Shown here: piece after piece, positions 45,076 to 52,773 of the stretch | How positions within the stretch are numbered: the stretch's first letter is position 1 | Layout of the letters: each line of letters opens with the position of its first letter | Source of the DNA: Pseudomonas sp. ADAK13 | GTDB taxonomy: Bacteria; Pseudomonadota; Gammaproteobacteria; Pseudomonadales; Pseudomonadaceae | Assembly: GCF_012935715.1 (NCBI RefSeq) | Contig: NZ_CP052860.1 | Coordinates: 6,076,001 to 6,140,000, forward strand | DNA length: 64,000 nt | Reading direction: 5' to 3' | Translations under genes and position numbers: made by a program | Notes under the pieces: generated by a model | What the model saw: only the letters and a program-made list of their open reading frames with translations | Told to the model about the DNA's origin: nothing | Database searches by the model: none

Positions 45076-46125
45076 ATGACCCAACCTCTCGATACGCTCT
45101 GGTACACCCGCTGCCCCGTGCCCACCGGCCTGGGCATTGCGGTGCAAAAAGGCTGGCTGCAAGACACCGTCGGTGCCCTGGGCACCGAGGTGCAGTCGCT
45201 GCGTGAGTCCGATGACAAAGCGGTGCGCGAATCGCACTTCGATCACACCCTGCGCAATTCGGTACGCCATGGCGGGAATATCCCGGCGATCTGGGCCCGC
45301 GCCCAAGGCCGGGAAACCCGGGTGATCGGGTTGTCGTGGGCAGATGAAGTGCAACTGATCCTGACCCGCCAGGACAGCGGCATCAAAACCGTCAATGACC
45401 TCAAGGGCCGCACCTTCGGCCTGCCGGACTGGGCCGGCGCACAGATCGACTTCACCCGCGCCCAGGCCCTGCGCGGGCTGGAGAACGCGCTGTCACTGGA
45501 AGGCCTGAAGGTCGGCGACGTGAAGCTGAAGAACTTCCGCTACGGCGGCACCTTCAGCGATACCCCGGTGCGCAATATCGCCGGTACGCCGGTCACGCAA
45601 AAAGTCAGCGAACGCAACCTGGAGCTGATCGGCCTGCTGCGGGGTGAGGTCGATGCGATCTTCCTCAAGGGCGCCCACGCCGCCCAGCAGGCTCATGATT
45701 TTGGCCTGCACACGGTGATCGACACCGGCTCCCACCCGGACCCGCTGATCCGCAGCAACAACGGCACGCCACGCACCCTGGCGGTAGACCTGAACCTGCT
45801 GGAAAACCACTTTGACGTGGCCACCGGCATCCTCGATTCGGTACTGCGCGCCGAGCAATGGGCCCACACCCACCCGGAGGAAACCCGGCGCTACCTGGCA
45901 CAGGAAACCAACAGCAGTGAGTATTGGGTCACCGCCGCCTATGGCAACGACGCCCACTTGCGCCTGCGCACCGGGCTCGATGAACAGGCGATTGCCGCGC
46001 TGCAGGACTTCACGCATTTCCTGCACCGCTGGCGCTTTATCCCGAAAAGTTTTGATGTGCGTGAATGGATTGATGCACGGCCGCTGGAAGCACTCTTGAA
46101 CGGCAAAACCGCGCTGGCAGGCTAA
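45076..46125 (+). CDS. DszB-like sulfinate desulfinase homologue, Cys/His/Arg present
   Basis: A 349-residue protein without a signal peptide. WYTRCPVPTGLG puts Cys13 where DszB has Cys27, and His54 and Arg64 (ESHFDHTLRNSVRHGGNIPAI) correspond to His60 and Arg70 with the same 10-residue spacing. GQ-like substrate-pocket segments VIDTGSHPDPLIRSNNGTPRTLAV and LQDFTHFLHRWRFIPKSFDVREWID resemble the DszB C-terminus QQFLLTNNLLQEPVALDQW. It probably frees sulfite from an aryl or alkyl sulfinate made by the monooxygenase. A binding-protein role is the alternative but lack of export argues against it. Confidence 0.78.
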   Translation: MTQPLDTLWYTRCPVPTGLGIAVQKGWLQDTVGALGTEVQSLRESDDKAVRESHFDHTLRNSVRHGGNIPAIWARAQGRETRVIGLSWADEVQLILTRQDSGIKTVNDLKGRTFGLPDWAGAQIDFTRAQALRGLENALSLEGLKVGDVKLKNFRYGGTFSDTPVRNIAGTPVTQKVSERNLELIGLLRGEVDAIFLKGAHAAQQAHDFGLHTVIDTGSHPDPLIRSNNGTPRTLAVDLNLLENHFDVATGILDSVLRAEQWAHTHPEETRRYLAQETNSSEYWVTAAYGNDAHLRLRTGLDEQAIAALQDFTHFLHRWRFIPKSFDVREWIDARPLEALLNGKTALAG

Positions 46126-46129
46126 CCCG

Positions 46130-46213
46130 TGCAGGAGCCGGCTTGCCGGCGATGCCGGCCTAGAATGCGGCAATGACCTTTCGGACCTCATCGCCGGCAA
46201 GCCGGGCTCCTGC
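46130..46213. repeat. REP pair between two DszB-like paralogue genes
   Basis: TGCAGGAGCCGGCTTGCCGG pairs with CCGGCAAGCCGGGCTCCTGC. It occupies most of the gap between the two paralogues. Confidence 0.88.
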
Positions 46214-46251
46214 AAAGGTTTCCTATTTCATGGATTTGAACGAAGACCCTT

Positions 46252-47310
46252 ATGAGCAAACCACTCGATACTCTCTGGTACACCCACAGTCCGGTTCCCA
46301 CCGGCCTCGGCATTGCGGTGCAGTCCGGCCGCCTGGCGGAGGCTTTCCTGCCTTTTGGCACCAATATCCAGTCGTTGCGCGAGTCCACGGAGCGCGAAGT
46401 TCGCGAAGCGCATTACGACCATCACCTGAAAAATTCGGTGCGCCACGGCGGAAATATCCCGGCGATCTGGGCCTACGCCAGTGGCGTGGAAACCCGGGTG
46501 CTGGGGCTGTCGTGGAGCGACGAGGTGCAGTTGATCCTGACCACCGCCGAGAGCGGTGTGCGCAGCGTGCGCGACTTGAAAAACCGGCGCTTCGGCCTGC
46601 CGAAATGGGCCAACGTGCAGATCGACTTCACCCGCGCCCAGGCCCTGCGCGGCCTGGAAAATGCCCTCAAGCTCGAAGGCCTGGAAGTCTCGGACGTGGA
46701 GCTGGTGGACTATCCCTACGGCGGCACCTACAGCGACAACCAGGTGCAATACGTCTACGGTTCTCCGGCCAGCCTTGGGGTGAGCCGCTTCAGCCGGCGC
46801 AACAACGAGCTGATCGGCCTGCTGCGCGGTGATATCGACGCGATCTTCCTCAAGGGTGCCCACGCCGTGCACCTGGCCAACGAGTTTGGCTTGCATGTGG
46901 TGGTGGACACCGGCTCGCACCCGGACCCGCTGATCCGTTCCAACAACGGTACGCCGCGTACCCTCACGGTGGACATCAACCTGTTGCAGGAGCACTTCGA
47001 CGCCAGCGTGAAAATCGTCGACACCGTGCTGCGTACCGAGCAATGGGCCTGGGCGAATCCGGACGAAACCCGGCGTTTCCTGGCCCAGGAACTCAACACC
47101 AGCGAGTACTGGGTGACCGCGGCCTATGGCGAAGATGCCCATCGCCGGCTGCGTACCACACTGGACTCACGCTCCATCGAAGCCTTGCAGGACTTCACCG
47201 ACTTCCTGCATCGCTGGAACTTCATTCCACGGCGTTTCGATGTACGCGACTGGATTGATTTCAGCGTGCTGGAAAAGGTCATCGGCTCCACCTCTCGCGT
47301 GGCCGTCTAA
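46252..47310 (+). CDS. DszB-like paralogue with catalytic Cys replaced by Ser
   Basis: A 352-residue protein clearly duplicated from the gene before it: WYTHSPVPTGLG, EAHYDHHLKNSVRHGGNIPAIWAY, SNNGTPRTLTVDINLLQEHFDASVKIVDTVLR, DFLHRWNFIPRRFDVRDWID. His54 and Arg64 are kept, but position 13 is Ser (codon AGT) where the paralogues have Cys. In DszB a Cys27-to-Ser change abolishes activity and was used for substrate complexes. It may thus be a cytoplasmic binding or regulatory subunit, or use another nucleophile. No signal peptide is present. Confidence 0.78.
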   Translation: MSKPLDTLWYTHSPVPTGLGIAVQSGRLAEAFLPFGTNIQSLRESTEREVREAHYDHHLKNSVRHGGNIPAIWAYASGVETRVLGLSWSDEVQLILTTAESGVRSVRDLKNRRFGLPKWANVQIDFTRAQALRGLENALKLEGLEVSDVELVDYPYGGTYSDNQVQYVYGSPASLGVSRFSRRNNELIGLLRGDIDAIFLKGAHAVHLANEFGLHVVVDTGSHPDPLIRSNNGTPRTLTVDINLLQEHFDASVKIVDTVLRTEQWAWANPDETRRFLAQELNTSEYWVTAAYGEDAHRRLRTTLDSRSIEALQDFTDFLHRWNFIPRRFDVRDWIDFSVLEKVIGSTSRVAV

Positions 47311-47317
47311 CCCCACC

Positions 47318-47345
47318 GCAGGAGCCGGCTTGCCGGCTCCTGCAG
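47318..47345. repeat. Short REP-type hairpin after the operon
   Basis: GCAGGAGCCGGCTTGCCGGCTCCTGC is a nearly perfect 26-bp palindrome 8 bp after the stop. It has no T-run, so it is not a classic intrinsic terminator but may stabilise or end the transcript. Confidence 0.8.
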
Positions 47346-47368
47346 TGCTTGCCTGGCAACACTTCCCC

Positions 47369-47384
47369 TGCTGCTCCAGCAGCA
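47369..47384. promoter_or_regulatory. Palindromic upstream activator site candidate (UAS)
   Basis: TGCTGCTCCAGCAGCA contains TGCTG-CTC-CAGCA and is a near-perfect dyad 150 bp upstream of the sigma-54 promoter at 47533. Confidence 0.7.
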
Positions 47385-47532
47385 CCCTCCAAGCAACTTC
47401 TGCTGAATCTTCGACACGCTTTTCAAACGGCCTTCGGCTGCGCTTTCAATCGCTCGTAAACGCCCGCTTATTTAATTTTTTAATCGTTATATATCATCAT
47501 CTTACAATCATGTATCGACCCTGAAATCTGCT

Positions 47533-47548
47533 TGGCACGATCTCTGCT
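47533..47548 (+). promoter_or_regulatory. Sigma-54 promoter of the TonB receptor gene
   Basis: TGGCACGATCTCTGCT follows GG-N10-GC. The expected start is near 47559, about 27 nt before the ATG. The region 47463-47515 between it and the UAS is AT-rich, as needed for looping (IHF). Confidence 0.85.
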
Positions 47549-47585
47549 CTAGCCCCTTCAAGGAAACTTTTCCGGGGGAGATTTC

Positions 47586-49850
47586 ATGCACACACTTAAT
47601 CCGATCACCAAGGGCCTGTGGCTCGCTTTACTGCTGGCAGGCGGCACCGCCAGTGAACCTTTATTGGCCGCCGAAGCAGCCGAAAACGACGCCAGCAACA
47701 CCGAGCCGTCGCTCAAGACCGTGACCGTCACCGCACAACACCGGGAAGAAACCCTGCAAGAGGTTCCGGTGGCGGTATCGGCGGTCCAGGGCACCAGTAT
47801 CATTGCCGACGGCGTACGCTCGATGGGCGACATCACCACCTTTATTCCCAACGCCTCGGCGAAGAACCCCGACGGCGACGGTCGACCACGCTGGTACATC
47901 CGTGGCCTGGGCACCGGCGACACCGGCGCGGCCACCGTGTACCCGGTGGGCATCTACGCCGACGACGTGTACCTGAACGCACCGATTGCCGGTGGCGGCC
48001 CGCTGTTTGACCTCGAACGCATCGAGATTCTGCGCGGCCCCCAGGGCACGCTGTATGGCAAGAACACCACCGCGGGCGCAGTCAATATCATCTCGAAGAA
48101 GCCGACCTTCGACACCGATGGCTACGGCACGATTGGATTTGGCAGCAAGAACGAACGCATCGTGAACGGCGCCATCGGCGGCACCCTGGTGCCGGAAAAA
48201 CTCGCGGCACGGATCTCGCTGTACTCCGAGGAGCGCGACGGTTTCCAGAAAAACCTGATCGACGATCACACCTACGGCGACGTCAACAAGAAGGCCGTGC
48301 GCCTGCAGTTCTTCGCCCAGCTCAACCCGGACCTGGATGCGCTGTGGAAGATCCACAGCCGCGAGTTCAAGGGCGACGGCGCCAACGGTGCGCTGACCCT
48401 CGGGCGTTACTACAACGTGGGCTACACGCGCCCCGCCGGACGCAATATTGCACTGAACGTGGACGACGACTCCAAGCTCAACCACGACGGCACGTCGCTG
48501 ACCCTCAACTGGCACCTGGGCGACTACACCCTGACGTCCATCAGCGCCTACGACTACATCCGTGGCCAGTCCAGCGGTGATGCCGACTACACACCTTACG
48601 AGGTCAACGGCACCTCCACCGCCGACAACAAATACACCCAGTACTCCCAGGAAATCCGCCTGGCCTCGCCCCAGCAGGAAACCCTGCGCTGGCTGGCCGG
48701 TGCGCACTATTTCCATGAAGACCTGGACAGCAGCGCCGGACGCTTTATCGCCCCAGGCCCGACACCCAATGGCACCGGCTCCAACCAAATCAACGGCGCG
48801 ACGGATTTTCGTGACCTGAACTACAACCACACCACCGATAGCTACGCGCTGTTCGGCAACCTGACCTACGACCTCACCGACAATTTCAGCGTGACCGGTG
48901 GCCTGCGCTGGACCCAGGAAAAGAAAGACATCGACCTCAACCTCACGCAGTTGACCCGCGCCACCGCCAACGGCCCGCTGATTCCCCTGGCGGGCGTCGG
49001 CACCAACGGCAACCGTCAGGAAGACAAGACCTGGGAAGCCTGGACCTATGACCTGACCCCGGAATACCGGATCAACGACAACGTGCGGGTGTTCTTCCGC
49101 TATGCCCACGGCTTCCGTTCGGGCGGCTTCAACACCGGGCTGTCCACCAGCCTGTCGCAACTGACCACGGTGGACCCGGAACAACTCGACGCCTACGAAT
49201 TCGGCGTCAAGTCCGAGTGGTTCAACCACCGCCTGACGGCCAACGCGAACATCTTCTACTACGACTACTCGGACATTCAGGTCAACCTGCTGACCGTCAA
49301 CAACGGCGTACTGACCACCGCGCTGACCAACGGCGCCAAGGGCAAGGTCAAGGGTGCCGAGCTGGAACTGGAAGGCCAGCCCACCGACTACCTGCACCTG
49401 CGGGCGGCGATTTCGTTCCTTGACTCCGAATACACCGACTTCAAGAACACCAACCCCAACACCGGTGCGGTCACCGGTGACTACAGCGGCAACAGCTTCG
49501 TGCGCTCGCCGCGCAACGTGGTGTCGCTGGGTGGCGACTACACCATCCCGCTGGAGATCGGCGGCAAGCTGGTGGCCGGTGCCGACGTGAGTTTCCGCGA
49601 CAAGGAATACTTCCTCGCCGACCGCCAGAGCAGCGCCGACAAGGACTTGAGCCAACCGCACTACACCTTGGCCAACAGTCGCCTGACCTGGTACAGCGCC
49701 GACGAAAAACTCAGCGTCACCGGGTTTGTGAACAACCTCACCGATCGCCGCTACCAGGTGCATGGCCGGCCGAACGGTGGATTGGGGCAGTACGTGATCA
49801 CCTATGGCGACCCGCGCACCGTGGGACTGAGCGTGACCAGCCGCTTCTGA
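47586..49850 (+). CDS. TonB-dependent outer membrane receptor under sigma-54 control
   Basis: A 754-residue receptor. The signal peptide ends near residue 29, the TonB box is LKTVTVTAQ, the plug has ETLQEVPVAVSAVQG, YIRGLGTG and ILRGPQGTLYGKNTTAGAVNI, and the barrel ends GLSVTSRF with terminal Phe. No signalling domain. GGGGGAGATTTC precedes the ATG. A receptor driven by a sulfur-type sigma-54 promoter recalls SftP, a TonB protein used for sulfate-ester uptake in P. putida S-313 (recalled from literature). The ligand is probably a bulky organosulfur compound. Confidence 0.87.
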   Translation: MHTLNPITKGLWLALLLAGGTASEPLLAAEAAENDASNTEPSLKTVTVTAQHREETLQEVPVAVSAVQGTSIIADGVRSMGDITTFIPNASAKNPDGDGRPRWYIRGLGTGDTGAATVYPVGIYADDVYLNAPIAGGGPLFDLERIEILRGPQGTLYGKNTTAGAVNIISKKPTFDTDGYGTIGFGSKNERIVNGAIGGTLVPEKLAARISLYSEERDGFQKNLIDDHTYGDVNKKAVRLQFFAQLNPDLDALWKIHSREFKGDGANGALTLGRYYNVGYTRPAGRNIALNVDDDSKLNHDGTSLTLNWHLGDYTLTSISAYDYIRGQSSGDADYTPYEVNGTSTADNKYTQYSQEIRLASPQQETLRWLAGAHYFHEDLDSSAGRFIAPGPTPNGTGSNQINGATDFRDLNYNHTTDSYALFGNLTYDLTDNFSVTGGLRWTQEKKDIDLNLTQLTRATANGPLIPLAGVGTNGNRQEDKTWEAWTYDLTPEYRINDNVRVFFRYAHGFRSGGFNTGLSTSLSQLTTVDPEQLDAYEFGVKSEWFNHRLTANANIFYYDYSDIQVNLLTVNNGVLTTALTNGAKGKVKGAELELEGQPTDYLHLRAAISFLDSEYTDFKNTNPNTGAVTGDYSGNSFVRSPRNVVSLGGDYTIPLEIGGKLVAGADVSFRDKEYFLADRQSSADKDLSQPHYTLANSRLTWYSADEKLSVTGFVNNLTDRRYQVHGRPNGGLGQYVITYGDPRTVGLSVTSRF

Positions 49851-49893
49851 CTTCAGCCGCCGGACACTATTCACCAAACGCCGGAGATCAAAT

Positions 49894-49981
49894 GTGGGAG
49901 CTGGCTTGCCTGCGATAGCGGTGGGTCAGCCAACCACTATGTGGCTGTGCCGCCATCATCGCAGGCAAGCCGGCTCCCACA
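49894..49981. repeat. REP pair between two receptor genes
   Basis: GTGGGAGCTGGCTTGCCTGC pairs with GCAGGCAAGCCGGCTCCCAC, occupying most of the 200-bp gap between the TonB receptor genes. Confidence 0.9.
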
Positions 49982-50050
49982 GTTGACCTTCTTTGTTTGA
50001 ACCATAGCGTCCGGCCCGCCATCGCCAACACTCTTCGAAAGGACCTTTCT

Positions 50051-52513
50051 ATGTTCCAACGTACTCCGTTGGCCGGCGCCATCGCGCTGGTCATGGGCAG
50101 CCTTGCCGTGCCCGCTGTAGCCGCCGAGACACAGCCCACCGCCAAGAACGACAGCCTCGACACCGTGGTAGTACTCGGTACCCGTCGCAGCGATGTCACC
50201 GCCCTGCAAAGCGCCGCGCCGGTGGATGTGCTGAGCGGCGAGCAGTTGCAGCAAACCGGCGCTGCCGACCTGTCCGGCGCCCTGACCGCGCTGTCGCCGT
50301 CCTTCAGCTTCCCGCAGTCGCCTCAAGGCGCGTTCGCCGGGTCCATCGCCCAAGGCGCCTCGCTGCGCGGCCTGGCGTCCGACCAGGTGCTGGTGCTGGT
50401 GGATGGCAAGCGCCGCCACACCAGCGCCAACATCACCCGCCAAAGCCTCGCCAACGGCCGGGGCGCGGCGGCGGTGGACTTGAGCCTGATCCCGTTGAGC
50501 GCGATCGACCACGTGGAGATCCTGCGTGACGGCGCCGCCGCCCAATACGGCTCCGATGCCATCGCCGGGGTGATCAACATCGTGCTCAAGCAGAAGGACG
50601 ACGGCGGCAACGTCGGCTATCGCTTCGGTGGCTACAACAAGGGCGACGGCATGCAGCGCAAGTACAGCGGCTGGAAAGGCTTCGAGCTGCCCAACGACGG
50701 CTTCCTGACCCTGAGTTTCGATGCCGGCAGCCAGGACCCGGCCAGCGACACCAACCCGGACAACCGGATCTTTTATCGCGGCGATACCAGCGTCAATACA
50801 CCGCGCGAACAGAACAACCGCTACCGCACCTGGAACTGGGGCTCCAACAGTGTCTCCGACCAGTACAACTTCCTGGCCAACAGCGAGATGGGCGTTGGCG
50901 AGGGGCTGACCGCCTACGGCTTTGCCACCTACTCCCACAAGAACACTGACTCCACCGGTTTCTTCGACCCGCCCACCGCGCTGTACAACAACTACGGCAG
51001 CGTTTCCTTGCAGCGCTACCCGGACGGGCGTTTGCCGATCACCCGCTACACCCTGGAAGACTATGCCGCCACCGGCGGCCTGCGTTACGAAAACGAGCAG
51101 TTGGGCAAGTTCGACCTGGCGCTGAACCACGGCACCAACATCGTCAAGTCCACCGACTACAACGCGATCAACCCCAGTTGGGGTACCAACAGCCCGGCGA
51201 CGATCTACACCGGCGAGCGCAAGAACGACCAGACCAACGTGACCCTGGACTGGGTACGGGATTTCCCCACCGACTTGCTGTTCAAGCCATTGACCGTTTC
51301 CGCAGGCCTGGCCTGGCGCCAGGAGAACTACCAATTGAGCGCAGGCGCGCCGGCGGCGTCGCAAAATGGCCCGCTGTTCAACACCATCGACCCGGTGACC
51401 GGGCGCCGGCTCGCCGGGTATTACTCGGGGATCACCCCGGTGGATGCCGCCTCGCTGCAACGCAAGGTGCTGGGCGCGTATGTGGATGTCGAAGGCCAGG
51501 TCACCGAGAAGTTCCAGGCCGGCGTTGCAGTGCGCACCGAACACTATTCGGACTTTGGCGACACCACCAACGGCAAGCTGTCGCTGCGCTACGATTTCAC
51601 CCCGCAGATCGCCGCACGGGCCAGCGCCAGCACCGGCTATCGTGCGCCGTCCCTGGCCCAGAGCGGCATGTCGTCGTTCAGTGTGCAGGTGGTGGAGCAG
51701 CCACCGGGCAGCGGCAACTACGTGGAGGTGCAACAGCGCACGCTGCGCGCCAACAGCCCGGAAGCCCAGGCCCTGGGCGGCACCCAGCTCAAGCCCGAGG
51801 AGTCGACCAACTACTCGCTGGGCCTGGTCTGGCAACCGCTGGATAACGCATCGGTAACGGTGGATGCCTACCGCATCAACATCAATAACCGCATCACGCT
51901 CTCCGACCAATTGCCGGCCTCGGTGGTCTCGCCGATCTTCGCCGGCACGCCTTACGCCAATATCCAGAGCGCGGCGTTCTACACCAACATCGCCGACACC
52001 CGCACCGACGGTATCGAGCTGACCGGCAACTACAAACTCAATCTGCAGCAATGGGGCCGGGTGAACTTCAATGCCGGCTACGCGCGTAACCGCACGCAAA
52101 TCACCGACCTGCGCAACGTCGGCAACATCGCCGGCAACCAGATCATTGGCCGCACGACCCAAGGCCTGATCGAACACGGTACGCCGGACTACAAGCTGAC
52201 CCTCAGCGCCAACTGGGCCTATGAACAATGGGGCGTCACCGTGGCCCAGCGCCGTTATGGCGAATGGAAAAGCCTCAACGCCGCCAACCCGAACCTCGAC
52301 CAGACGTTCAGCCCGCAATGGGTCACCGACCTGGACGTGTCCTACAACCTCGGCAAGGGAATCAAGCTTTCCGCCGGCGCGACCAACCTGTTCAACACCC
52401 ACCCGGACAAGGCCTCCGGCGCGCAGCTGTATGGAGTGCCGATCTACTCGATCACCAGCCCTGAAGGTGCGCAGGGTGCGTTTTACTACACCAGTGTGAG
52501 CTACGACTTCTGA
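50051..52513 (+). CDS. TonB-dependent outer membrane receptor
   Basis: An 820-residue receptor with a signal peptide ending near AVAAE (residue 25). The TonB box is LDTVVVLG, the plug has VDVLSGEQLQQTGAADLSGALTAL, RGLASDQVLVLVDGKRRHTSANI and ILRDGAAAQYGSDAIAGVINIVLK, and the C-terminus is the barrel strand YYTSVSYDF. No signalling domain is present. The reading frame is open upstream, but AAAGGACCTTTCT before the ATG at 50051 and the signal peptide fix the start. It differs from the receptor upstream, so the two probably have different ligands. Confidence 0.87.
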   Translation: MFQRTPLAGAIALVMGSLAVPAVAAETQPTAKNDSLDTVVVLGTRRSDVTALQSAAPVDVLSGEQLQQTGAADLSGALTALSPSFSFPQSPQGAFAGSIAQGASLRGLASDQVLVLVDGKRRHTSANITRQSLANGRGAAAVDLSLIPLSAIDHVEILRDGAAAQYGSDAIAGVINIVLKQKDDGGNVGYRFGGYNKGDGMQRKYSGWKGFELPNDGFLTLSFDAGSQDPASDTNPDNRIFYRGDTSVNTPREQNNRYRTWNWGSNSVSDQYNFLANSEMGVGEGLTAYGFATYSHKNTDSTGFFDPPTALYNNYGSVSLQRYPDGRLPITRYTLEDYAATGGLRYENEQLGKFDLALNHGTNIVKSTDYNAINPSWGTNSPATIYTGERKNDQTNVTLDWVRDFPTDLLFKPLTVSAGLAWRQENYQLSAGAPAASQNGPLFNTIDPVTGRRLAGYYSGITPVDAASLQRKVLGAYVDVEGQVTEKFQAGVAVRTEHYSDFGDTTNGKLSLRYDFTPQIAARASASTGYRAPSLAQSGMSSFSVQVVEQPPGSGNYVEVQQRTLRANSPEAQALGGTQLKPEESTNYSLGLVWQPLDNASVTVDAYRININNRITLSDQLPASVVSPIFAGTPYANIQSAAFYTNIADTRTDGIELTGNYKLNLQQWGRVNFNAGYARNRTQITDLRNVGNIAGNQIIGRTTQGLIEHGTPDYKLTLSANWAYEQWGVTVAQRRYGEWKSLNAANPNLDQTFSPQWVTDLDVSYNLGKGIKLSAGATNLFNTHPDKASGAQLYGVPIYSITSPEGAQGAFYYTSVSYDF

Positions 52514-52533
52514 GGGGATTGCTGATGGGGTGT

Positions 52534-52546
52534 TGCTGGAGCAGCA
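52534..52546. promoter_or_regulatory. Palindromic upstream activator site candidate (UAS)
   Basis: TGCTG-GAG-CAGCA is identical to the 13-bp core at 19229-19241, 188 bp upstream of the sigma-54 promoter. Confidence 0.7.
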
Positions 52547-52598
52547 CCCCATTGTTGGCCAGGCATCATTCGGGCATTCGGATATACACCCATGCATT

Positions 52599-52686
52599 GT
52601 GGGAGCTGGCTTGCCTGCGATAACGGTGGATCAGCCAGCCTCAATGTTTACTGGCCCACCGTCATCGCAGGCAAGCCAGCTCCCAC
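52599..52686. repeat. REP pair between enhancer and promoter
   Basis: GTGGGAGCTGGCTTGCCTGC pairs with GCAGGCAAGCCAGCTCCCAC. It lies in the DNA that must loop for activation. Confidence 0.9.
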
Positions 52687-52721
52687 ATTTGGCCTTCATT
52701 GTTCTCCTCTGTTGTGTTCAC

Positions 52722-52737
52722 TGGCACATGTCTTGCG
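52722..52737 (+). promoter_or_regulatory. Sigma-54 promoter of the two-permease ABC operon
   Basis: TGGCACATGTCTTGCG is close to the full consensus TGGCAC-N5-TTGC. The expected start is near 52748, which rules out ATG codons before that point as translation starts. Confidence 0.87.
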
Positions 52738-52773
52738 ATGCTCCCCCAGTACTTCGCCGAAATAAGACCCGCC

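Larger units (their letters stand above)
52514..52773. promoter_or_regulatory. Regulatory region of the two-permease ABC operon
   Basis: A UAS palindrome (52534-52546) lies here, then a REP pair (52599-52686), then a sigma-54 promoter (52722-52737). A REP pair thus lies between the enhancer site and the promoter. Confidence 0.75.

Noticed and set aside
46173..46832. 219-residue plus-strand frame over the REP pair and the DszB-like paralogue
   Set aside because: Runs through a REP palindrome and then overlaps a well-supported gene in a different frame.
47318..47345. Classic Rho-independent terminator after the DszB-like paralogue
   Set aside because: The hairpin is clear but no T-run follows, so I list it only as a REP-type hairpin.
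47661..49877. 738-residue minus-strand frame
   Set aside because: Antisense to the TonB receptor gene; arises from high GC third positions.
52577..52592. GGATATACACCCA as a remnant edge of a long repeat element
   Set aside because: Resembles the right edge of copy 3 over about 12 bases only, too short to exclude chance.
49937..52597. 886-residue minus-strand frame
   Set aside because: Antisense to the second TonB receptor and running into REP sequence; no family motifs.
52699..52773. Longer N-terminus for permease 1
   Set aside because: It would start upstream of the predicted sigma-54 transcript start near 52748 and has no ribosome site.
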